In this document: positions 8,101 through 13,560 of the stretch, one piece after another
How positions within the stretch are numbered: position 1 is the first letter of the stretch
Layout: each line of letters opens with the position of its first letter
NCBI GenBank assembly: GCA_900767495.1
Contig: CAAFZH010000092.1
Coordinates: forward strand, 1 to 13,560
DNA length: 13,560 nt
DNA from: Clostridia bacterium
GTDB lineage: Bacteria > Bacillota > Clostridia > Christensenellales > Borkfalkiaceae
Reading direction: 5' to 3'
Notes under the pieces: model-generated
What the model saw: the letters and a program-made list of their open reading frames with translations, nothing else
What the model was told of the DNA's origin: nothing
The model's database searches: none
Translations under genes and position numbers: made by a program

Positions 8101-9309
8101 GAAAAGAAAATAAACGGTGCGTACACCCCCAAAGTTCCCGAGAACGGAGGCAACGCGAAAATCGAGTTTGCGTTTGACGTAAACGGAAATCGTACCGTGG
8201 TTGAGAAATCCGTACCCGTTAAAAAGATATCTCAAAAACTCGGATTCTTAAAAGAATACTTCGTAAGCGAGAACGGCGAAATCACCGTTTCCGACAAAGG
8301 CGTTATCGCCGGGTTCGACGGTTCGGCGGATAAAAATTCGCTTGCCTTTATAAGAGCCGTGGATGAAGAAAAATTCAGCGTAAATCTTGTGGTTAAAACG
8401 GATAAAACGGGCTATAAGTCGTTTATCTTTAATTTGAGAAGCGCAATAGATAGTAAAAAGCACGTTAAATATTTCGTCGATATGAGGAACGGCGCGTATT
8501 ACGGCAGCGTAGACGGCAAAAATTACGTGCTTATAAACCTTAACGATAACGACGAACTCGTAGTCGCCTACTCGCCGAGCAAAAAGGCGATTGTCGATTG
8601 TTATAATTCCGTAATAGCGGAAATCAGTAAAAACGCCGACGGCAGCGCGTTCGACGGTTTCGGCGGTAAAATTTACTTCGATGTAGAATTGCAAGGCATA
8701 ACTTCGGCGTCGGCAATAGGCGTTTCGGTTATAGCAAACCAGGGCTTTAACAACAACCGTAGCGATAAAAACGCGCCGTATATATTGTTGAGCGGAGGTC
8801 TTTCGGGTAACTACGTAACGGGCGATAAAGTTATTATTCCCGCGGCGAGGGCTTACGACGTTCTTACGCCGTCCGCAACCGTTACTCTTACCGTGAGCGT
8901 GGCGGGAAAAGTGCTTGAAAGCAACGTTTCCTGCTCGGAAGAGAGAGAATACGTTTTGACCGAACTCGGAGAATACGAATTCGCGTATACTTCCAAGGAC
9001 GCGCGCAACAACCCCGCGACAACTAAATTATACTTGTCGGTTTCCGACCTTACCAAACCCGCGCTTACGTTCTCGGGCAATATGCCGGAAACGGTAAAGA
9101 AAGGCGAAACCGTAACTCTGCCGTCTTATACGACGAGTAAAGACGGATTAACCGTTAAGGTTTACTATTCTGCGCCCGACAGTCTTATGCGCGACGTAAA
9201 GGACGGAAAGATAACGTTTAACCGTGCGGGAAATTACAAAGTCTACTACGTTGTAGACGACGGAAACGGCAACTTTGCCTACTATTCGTTTACTGTAACG
9301 GCGAAATAA
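5110..9309 (+). CDS. Giant secreted multi-domain protein, LamG-like and Ig-like modules
   Basis: A 1399-residue protein with a signal peptide (positive start, hydrophobic core 6-27, likely cut SVKA/EYS at 35/36). The cysteine at 16 follows LAL, not a lipobox, so I do not call it a lipoprotein. Reading strand patterns, I divide the mature part as: jelly-roll or LamG-like module 40-246; Ig-like 250-337, 340-436, 440-517; larger jelly-roll-like module 518-765, aromatic-rich around 695-742; Ig-like 770-857, 860-946, 948-1040; jelly-roll-like 1044-1212; Ig-like 1217-1313 and 1315-1399. The Ig modules end in the usual G-x-Y-x-[IVF]-x-Y strand (for example GEYIITYY 833-840, GNYKVYYV 1374-1381), as in the DUF5011/Big_3-type surface Ig domains. 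No LPXTG, SLH, GW or transmembrane anchor is seen at the C-terminus, so attachment is unexplained. No hydrolase motif is recognised. A glycan-binding or scaffold role is inferred from context. The jelly-roll labels are by eye and need structure prediction. Confidence 0.78.
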   Translation: MIKKKFLTLALSLALCGSAIAGIITAANGRNSVKAEYSYADAFEFSDGEAKMKYKTAVNGGDGTGLLFYSYAKGATAKFKSGLSGDFEAEFALLADGASPDLKTVSFIFDEVQGDKSFKVTLNYGENGNCNVEYGGEKAGVVYASDGKPYNYTALYNRDGKYTEFSPKGTTKIKFDYAGKKVYVAGNGGSQTLVWDFTQKTMDGKTLVNDVSDMGAYNVSVCFDDVKTGGKAQLLAYKFGGITLDKATVDGVWVLSADYKVKALVGEPYALATPQLKDALTNEEKDASTVKTVVYNESDEVLTVTDGKFIPEDEGKYFIWYSVNDGAQTAYYMIDAVNRGDIKTEYAADKSIVGSVFGVNAVVYVPKMTVKSNYSLIDAAKYAVVTVKFNGEAVSGYENVSGGFDYSLSKAGEYEFCYSVPEFNGSFGKTLKVTADTATVAKVIEDIPSAIEVGETVDIVPAKIYLNGTEEVAETYIIDPLGNETKGNSFVAQTLGTYKVEHRWSGGVERFEAEAKNKYSDLFTVGKNSSVSYCTMAGNNTVKGQLLRLANNSKVTYNKVIDLAAINFNDTLENRLLNKPLIEFIAQPNTAGRADLSGLYIVLADKYDEENAITIRLKYMDYNPDNMRLRVKAKGQGYAGYYYDGYGNIEVHNAQSHEDGGFIVQSSFVQNVLAGHDMLDDSVKLYYNQDETTLYAEPWDWSKPVMKTWAVRRLGSADRFYGCGDAPWRGFKTGEVYMSIYAMGVESTADIMVTKIGGESVDDSFVSDKVAPTITVDADENAVPFGQVEKAYKLFDYSVNDAYSAVAEKGVKVTFNGNEVEVTNNGFVPKAAGEYIITYYGKDAYGNVAEKSFKVTVKQKLDAPEITIGEGLPTTAFVGQKIALPEFSAKGAGVKTSAEVYCNGEKIKSADSFICAEEGVYMVKFIATPHVGEAKAITKYITVSYGENPVFDDTQIVLPAAFIDGEEYTFGEYNAYIYTENGKKTVKTEITVTDGNGEKKINGAYTPKVPENGGNAKIEFAFDVNGNRTVVEKSVPVKKISQKLGFLKEYFVSENGEITVSDKGVIAGFDGSADKNSLAFIRAVDEEKFSVNLVVKTDKTGYKSFIFNLRSAIDSKKHVKYFVDMRNGAYYGSVDGKNYVLINLNDNDELVVAYSPSKKAIVDCYNSVIAEISKNADGSAFDGFGGKIYFDVELQGITSASAIGVSVIANQGFNNNRSDKNAPYILLSGGLSGNYVTGDKVIIPAARAYDVLTPSATVTLTVSVAGKVLESNVSCSEEREYVLTELGEYEFAYTSKDARNNPATTKLYLSVSDLTKPALTFSGNMPETVKKGETVTLPSYTTSKDGLTVKVYYSAPDSLMRDVKDGKITFNRAGNYKVYYVVDDGNGNFAYYSFTVTAK

Positions 9310-9314
9310 GTCGC

Positions 9315-9320
9315 AGGAGG
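9315..9320 (+). promoter_or_regulatory. Consensus ribosome binding site deciding the DUF4838 gene start
   Basis: A perfect AGGAGG lies 8 nt before the ATG at 9329, in the 19-bp gap after the giant gene. It fixes the start, which also gives a proper lipoprotein signal peptide, and predicts strong translation. Confidence 0.8.
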
Positions 9321-9328
9321 AAAATTAT

Positions 9329-11263
9329 ATGAGTAAAAAATTGATTGCTGTTTTGCTTTCCGCGTTTATGATTGTAAGCGTATTCGCGGGGTGCAAAAAG
9401 AAAAATGACGGCGGCTCGAACGATAACAAGGGCGAAGTTGCCGAAGTAAACGAACTTTTACCCGCGACGGTAAAAAGTACGGGTAATAAATTCGTCGAAG
9501 GCGGCAAAACCGACTATTCCATCGTAACCGTAGAAAATGCCGACCCGCTTATCCTTACCGCGGCTTACGAGTTACAAACGTTTATAAAGGAATCTACGGG
9601 CGCGACTCTCGAAGTTAAAAACGACGACGGCGCGGGACTTGTAAACGATTTAAAGGTAATATCATTGGGCAACACTTCGATATTTAACGACAGCGGTTTA
9701 AGCGTGCCGAAGTCGGTAGGCGAAAGCGGTTACGTTATGAAGACGGTGGGTAAATCGGTAATAATAAACGCCAACGACCCCAACGGTATGGTAAGCGCGG
9801 TTTACGATATGCTTAATTATCTCGTAAACTTCGAGGTGTACGCCGCCGACGAACTTTATTACGAGAAAAAGACCGATCTCGATTTACTCGACTACGATAT
9901 AACTTTTAAAGCGACTATCGATTTGAGAAATTTAGCCCACAGGACAGTTACGAGCGATTCGGCTTATGCGAGAAGGTTAAGACTTTTCAGCGTGGCAGGA
10001 CTCGGAATCTGGGTGTCTTTCGCCCACACGGTTATCTCGGATTATCTTCCCACCGATAAATACCTGGCGGGACACCCGGATTGGTACAACGGAGCGCACA
10101 ACCAGGTTTGCTATTCCAACGATGAAATGCGTCTTGCCATGGAAGAGGAAATAAAGGATAGGATTATCCGAAATCCCGACGGCAAGTTCGTAATGATAGG
10201 ACACGAAGACAACTACTCTATGTGCGATTGCGCAAAGTGTGTGGATGCGAGAGAGAAAATGGGCGGCTACGGCGGACAGGAACTCGACTTTACTAATAAA
10301 GTTGCGGTCGATTTGGATGCCTGGCTTGCGGAAAATTATCCCGACAGAGAATTGAGATATATTTTCTTTGCTTATCAGACCTCTTCCGAACCTCCCGTAA
10401 AATACGACGAAACGGCGAAAAAATACGTTCCCGTCCGGAGCGATTTCGAGGTTAAAGACAACGTATACGTTTTATACTGTCCGATAGAGTCTGATTTCAG
10501 TAAGCCTTTGACCGATCCCGTAAACTCCGCGCAATACGAACAACTCAGCGGTTGGAAAGACGCTTTCGCTGCGGCGGGCAAAGATGCGAATATTATGATA
10601 TGGACTTATTCTATTCCGTGTTATAGTTATTTCGTCCCGCTTGACAACTTCGGCGTATACGGCGAGCATTATAGGACTTTTAAAGATTTAGGCGTAAGTT
10701 ATGTGTTCGATCAATCGGTTTACGATTCCGCTACGCCGGGTTTTGAGTCTCTCAAAATTTATACGCAGGCAAAACTTATGTGGCGTGAAGATTTAAGTTA
10801 CGACGATCTGGCGGAAGATTTTATAAATCATTATTACGGCAATGCCGCCGAAGAGATAAAAAAATATCACGACTTTATTCGTTCTTATTATAAATATCTC
10901 GAAGAAACCAAGTCTTTCAGCGGCAAGATAATGTTCCTTGGCGACGAAGAACTGTTCTGGCCATATGCGGTAGTAAAGGATATGATCGATATGCTCGAGG
11001 ATGCGGTTAAGGCGATAGAGCCGCTTAAAACGACTAACCCCGAAAATTACGAAAAATACCTTTCGAGAATCCGCAGGGAAGAACTTACGCCCATATACCT
11101 TGCGTTTAAGCACCACATGAACTCGCTTACGCAGTCGCAGAAAGAAGAATACTGGTATATTCTCGATAAGTATACGCGCGAGTACGATATAGTTGCGACT
11201 AAAGAAAGCAGTCTTGACGTCGTTACCATGGTAGAAACCTGGCGCGGCGAAATTTTCGATTAA
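9329..11263 (+). CDS. DUF4838 (GH163-like) lipoprotein, probable surface glycosidase
   Basis: A 644-residue lipoprotein with lipobox VFAGC (Cys22) and a short hydrophilic linker. Residues 60-180 form an alpha/beta N-terminal domain like those before many glycosidase barrels (ILTAAYELQTFIKE, then ISLGNT). From about 195 the DUF4838 barrel follows, recognised by GHEDN (291-295) next to a CDCAKC cluster (Cys299, 301, 304), a WTYSIP segment (425-430), VFDQSVYD (459-466), the KLMWREDLSYDDL helix (482-494) and FINHYYG (498-504). Some DUF4838 proteins are classed in CAZy family GH163, which includes endo-beta-N-acetylglucosaminidases acting on N-glycans. Glu293 or Asp294 could be catalytic, but I cannot assign this. 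The protein would be anchored outside the membrane and could cut glycans before uptake. It follows the giant protein by 19 bp and precedes another lipoprotein by 12 bp. The family call is strong; the activity is inferred. Confidence 0.82.
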   Translation: MSKKLIAVLLSAFMIVSVFAGCKKKNDGGSNDNKGEVAEVNELLPATVKSTGNKFVEGGKTDYSIVTVENADPLILTAAYELQTFIKESTGATLEVKNDDGAGLVNDLKVISLGNTSIFNDSGLSVPKSVGESGYVMKTVGKSVIINANDPNGMVSAVYDMLNYLVNFEVYAADELYYEKKTDLDLLDYDITFKATIDLRNLAHRTVTSDSAYARRLRLFSVAGLGIWVSFAHTVISDYLPTDKYLAGHPDWYNGAHNQVCYSNDEMRLAMEEEIKDRIIRNPDGKFVMIGHEDNYSMCDCAKCVDAREKMGGYGGQELDFTNKVAVDLDAWLAENYPDRELRYIFFAYQTSSEPPVKYDETAKKYVPVRSDFEVKDNVYVLYCPIESDFSKPLTDPVNSAQYEQLSGWKDAFAAAGKDANIMIWTYSIPCYSYFVPLDNFGVYGEHYRTFKDLGVSYVFDQSVYDSATPGFESLKIYTQAKLMWREDLSYDDLAEDFINHYYGNAAEEIKKYHDFIRSYYKYLEETKSFSGKIMFLGDEELFWPYAVVKDMIDMLEDAVKAIEPLKTTNPENYEKYLSRIRREELTPIYLAFKHHMNSLTQSQKEEYWYILDKYTREYDIVATKESSLDVVTMVETWRGEIFD

Positions 11264-11267
11264 GGAG
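11262..11267 (+). promoter_or_regulatory. Ribosome binding site overlapping the DUF4838 stop codon
   Basis: AAGGAG begins within the TAA stop (11261-11263) and lies 8 nt before the ATG at 11276. A ribosome ending one gene would be placed at the next start, so re-initiation and matched expression are likely. Confidence 0.7.
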
Positions 11268-11275
11268 AAAGTAAA

Positions 11276-12691
11276 ATGAAGAGAATTATTAAAAAATCAT
11301 TCGTATTTTTACTCGTATTCGTTACCGCCTTGTCGTTTTCGCTCGTCGGGTGCAAAAAGAAAGGAAACGGCGACAACTCGTCGTCGGGCGGCGGCAACAG
11401 CGGCTCGCAGGAACAGGAATACGATATAACGCTCGATAAAACCGAACTTACGCTGGCAGAGGACGAAACCGCTACGCTTATTGCGACGACCGAGTCTAAA
11501 GAAAGAATTAAGTGGGAGTCGAGCGATAAAGCGGTGGTATCGGTTACTTCGGGTAAGATTATAGCCAAAGCGGCGGGTTCTTCCACCGTAACTGCCACCG
11601 TAGGCAAAAGGTCGGCAACCTGCGTCGTTACCGTTATATCGCAAAACGCGTCGGAATATTTAAAAGCCGATAAATCGACTTATATGCTCGCTTTATCGGA
11701 TAGGATTCCGACTAAGATAGAAGCGGCTGTATATAATAAAACCGAGAGCGGAGAGGTGAAATCTCAAGACCCCGTAACTTTTAAAAGTCTTAACGAACAA
11801 GTAGTTACGGTTGCCGCCGACGGCACGATGACCGCCGTAAAAGAGGGTAAAACCGAAATAGAAGTAACTTCGGGCGCGCTTTCGATAAAAGTCGTTGCGG
11901 ACGTATATACCGCGGCGATTTCCACCCCCGAAGAGTGGCTCGATATGATTAAGTCGGAAGATTATATGACGGATAATACCAAAAGGTTTTATCTTGCAAA
12001 TCATATAAGTATGCGCGGCGTGGCTTACGATATTTCTCCCCTTTACGAGGACGAAAATTATTTTTCTGCCGAAGTCAACGGAAATATGAAAACGGTTTCC
12101 GATATAAAACTTACGCGCAGGATATCGTCCGTATTCGGTAACGTCTGGGGAGCGAGCGTATATAATATCTCGTTTGAAAACGTAGAGTTTACCTCGCAAT
12201 GCGAAACAGGGTCCGTGCTTGCCGACATCGTTACCACACACGATTTAAATTCCGATTTAAGCAAGATTATATCCGATAACGGCGGGGGCGATAAAGCGAC
12301 CGCAGTCGGGGCGTTAAGAGATTGTTCGTTTAAAAATATCGCTATAAGCGCGACTTACGCCTGCCAAGTTAATTACGGCTTGGTAAGGACTCTTTACGGC
12401 GGAACTTTTGAAAATATTTTCATCGAAATGAGGGGTGCAAACGGCACGCTTCCTAGCGGAACGGTGGTAGGCGGCGCGTACTACTGGGGTACTCGCGGTA
12501 AAATAACCAACGTGGTAACTTACGCTCACGGCGCAGCGGTAGAATTGGTCGGTGACAAATACGACACGGGTGGCGTTATAAGCGCAAACTATATTTGCGA
12601 AAGTCTTGCCGAAACCGCTTACAGGGCGTATTCGGCGTTTGATTCCGATATATGGAATATCGTTCCCGACGAACTTCCGACCTTAAAATAA
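11276..12691 (+). CDS. BIG2 Ig-domain lipoprotein with beta-helix/GLUG-like C-terminal domain
   Basis: A 471-residue lipoprotein with lipobox SLVGC (Cys26) and a Ser/Gly/Asn-rich linker (31-47). Residues 48-121 are a bacterial Ig-like group 2 (BIG2) domain, with the familiar IKWESSDKAVVSV pattern followed by GKIIAKAAGSSTVTAT. Residues 127-212 look like a second, more divergent BIG2 domain (FKSLNEQVVTVAADGTMTAV). From about 215 the TPEEWLDMI start and the FYLANHISMRG stretch resemble the entry to GLUG or right-handed beta-helix surface domains. Repeated rungs follow (YNISFENVEF 296-305, RDCSFKNIAI, GGTFENIFIE, GKITNVVTYA). It ends IVPDELPTLK, a common ending of such domains. No catalytic residues can be assigned, so binding or adhesion to a polysaccharide is as likely as lyase activity. 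It is transcribed with its neighbours (12 bp upstream, 35 bp downstream). Confidence 0.8.
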   Translation: MKRIIKKSFVFLLVFVTALSFSLVGCKKKGNGDNSSSGGGNSGSQEQEYDITLDKTELTLAEDETATLIATTESKERIKWESSDKAVVSVTSGKIIAKAAGSSTVTATVGKRSATCVVTVISQNASEYLKADKSTYMLALSDRIPTKIEAAVYNKTESGEVKSQDPVTFKSLNEQVVTVAADGTMTAVKEGKTEIEVTSGALSIKVVADVYTAAISTPEEWLDMIKSEDYMTDNTKRFYLANHISMRGVAYDISPLYEDENYFSAEVNGNMKTVSDIKLTRRISSVFGNVWGASVYNISFENVEFTSQCETGSVLADIVTTHDLNSDLSKIISDNGGGDKATAVGALRDCSFKNIAISATYACQVNYGLVRTLYGGTFENIFIEMRGANGTLPSGTVVGGAYYWGTRGKITNVVTYAHGAAVELVGDKYDTGGVISANYICESLAETAYRAYSAFDSDIWNIVPDELPTLK

Positions 12692-12700
12692 GTTGAAAAA

Positions 12701-12715
12701 TTGCCGAAAAGGCAA
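12701..12715 (+). promoter_or_regulatory. Small hairpin touching the RBS of the last gene
   Basis: TTGCC (12701-12705) pairs with GGCAA (12711-12715) around a GAAAA loop. The right arm overlaps the first base of AGGAGG at 12715-12720, and there is no T run after it, so it is not a standard terminator. It could mildly tune ribosome access or mark an mRNA processing point. The stem is only 5 bp. Confidence 0.4.
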
Positions 12716-12726
12716 GGAGGAAATAT

Positions 12727-13560
12727 ATGAAAAATAAAAAAATGTTTTCAGGATTTATCGTTGCGATACTTTCGCTCGTCATAGCGGCGTTTTGTTTCGC
12801 GGGATGCTCCGGTGGCAACACGTCCGAAAGCACGGGAAACAACACCTCGACTTCCGAACAGCCGTCAAGTTCCGACACGGGGTCGGGCGATACGGGTTCT
12901 CAAGAACAACCCGTTAAAAAACAGTTTACCGTAACCGCTCCCGCTACTTCCGATAAGTATACTTTCGACGGCGCAAACAAGACTACCGAGGGCGAAGATT
13001 ATACTTTCGTAGTAGCAAAAGCCACGGGCGCTCACGGTACTTTAACCGTTACCGCTACTATGGGCGGACAAAACGCAACGGTAGAAACTACCGACGACGG
13101 TTACAAAATTGCTGCCGTAAACGGCGATATAGTAATAACCGTTACTTATGAAGATAAACTCGTAAACGTTACGAAATCGCTTTGCACGGGCGTAAATTTC
13201 GTCGGTGAAGAAAAAGCGACCGTTGGCAGCGATTACAAGTTTAAAGTCGGGTTCGAAGAGGGTTATACTGCGGCCGACGATTTCGAGGTTTTGGTAAACG
13301 GCGTTGCCGTTACCGCCGATAACGAAGGATACTATATCGTAAGCGCTGTAAAAAAAGGATTCGTAATAGAAGTTAAAGGCGTTAAAACTCTGACATATAA
13401 AGCGACTTACATTGCGGAAGGGGTAGCCGCCGACGCTATCGACAAGGCTAAGGAGGAGATTGCTTACGGCAATGAAAAATATACGATAGCCTTTACCGTT
13501 TCGGATAAGTACAGCAACTCGAAAGAGGGCGTTAAAGTATTCGTGAAAATCGGCGACGGC
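12727..13560 (+). CDS. Repeat-containing lipoprotein, 3' end beyond the window
   Basis: The frame opens at the ATG at 12727, 6 nt after AGGAGG (12715-12720), and continues without a stop for 278 codons to the window edge. The N-terminus has a lipobox CFAGC (Cys27), then a 37-residue linker rich in Ser, Thr and Gly (28-64). At least two, probably three, related beta-rich modules of about 75 residues follow: about 66-143, 147-220 and 221 to the edge. Modules one and two share a T(E/V)G-x-DY-x-F-x-V start (87-95 and 166-174) and a DGYKIAAVNGDIVITV or EGYYIVSAVKKGFVIEV ending. This is an Ig-like pattern common in Gram-positive surface proteins, and no enzyme motif appears so far. The downstream part could carry a catalytic or carbohydrate-binding domain. 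It is the third surface lipoprotein in a row after the giant protein and likely part of the same unit. Confidence 0.75.
   Translation, partial: MKNKKMFSGFIVAILSLVIAAFCFAGCSGGNTSESTGNNTSTSEQPSSSDTGSGDTGSQEQPVKKQFTVTAPATSDKYTFDGANKTTEGEDYTFVVAKATGAHGTLTVTATMGGQNATVETTDDGYKIAAVNGDIVITVTYEDKLVNVTKSLCTGVNFVGEEKATVGSDYKFKVGFEEGYTAADDFEVLVNGVAVTADNEGYYIVSAVKKGFVIEVKGVKTLTYKATYIAEGVAADAIDKAKEEIAYGNEKYTIAFTVSDKYSNSKEGVKVFVKIGDG

Noticed and set aside
7126..8235. Long open frame of 369 codons on the minus strand inside the giant gene
   Set aside because: It lies wholly antisense to a well-supported coding region, has no ribosome binding site or recognisable protein pattern, and is explained by the codon bias of the + strand gene.
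11693..12241. Minus-strand open frame of 182 codons inside the BIG2 lipoprotein gene
   Set aside because: Its translation is rich in Arg, Tyr and Phe without domain features, typical of an antisense shadow.
1..13560. CRISPR arrays, tRNA or rRNA genes, insertion sequences, attachment sites
   Set aside because: I saw no regular spaced repeats, cloverleaf-like segments, transposase or integrase reading frames, or terminal inverted repeats.

Overview
The window reads as one strand-biased carbohydrate-uptake locus from a Gram-positive-type anaerobe, most likely a Clostridia-class Bacillota. The reasons are strong AGGAGG-type ribosome binding sites, four probable lipoproteins, a secreted protein with a VKA/E-type signal cleavage site, a binding-protein-dependent sugar ABC transporter without its own ATPase, and no outer-membrane (SusC/SusD) components. 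Base and codon use (moderate GC by eye, frequent ATA, AGA, GAC and GGC) look uniform, so nothing suggests a recent patchwork insertion. The genus cannot be named from the sequence.

Layout, all on the + strand. 1-225: the end of an unrecognised gene, closed by an intrinsic terminator (258-295). 296-452: a regulatory region with a direct-repeat pair 21 bp apart (345-375) just upstream of a good sigma-A-type promoter (381-409). 453-1457: GH130 mannoside phosphorylase/mannosidase. 1458-1551: a gap with a second likely promoter. 1552-5113: sugar-binding lipoprotein and two ABC permeases. 5110-9309: a 1399-residue secreted protein that seems to alternate jelly-roll (LamG-like) and Ig-like modules, translationally coupled to the second permease. 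9329-11263: a DUF4838 (GH163-like) lipoprotein, probably a surface glycosidase. 11276-12691: a lipoprotein with BIG2 Ig domains and a beta-helix/GLUG-like C-terminal domain. 12727-13560: the start of another repeat-containing lipoprotein, cut by the window edge.

How the genes could work together (inference): the surface proteins bind a complex glycan or glycoprotein, the DUF4838 protein cuts it, the binding protein and permeases import the fragments using an ATPase encoded elsewhere, and the cytoplasmic GH130 enzyme breaks the beta-mannosyl linkage, ideally by phosphorolysis. DUF4838/GH163 includes enzymes acting on N-glycans, and GH130 includes enzymes splitting the Man-beta-1,4-GlcNAc core unit. 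A compact host-glycan (N-glycan) foraging system in a Gram-positive organism is therefore the most interesting reading. Plant mannan or beta-1,2-mannoside use remain alternatives.
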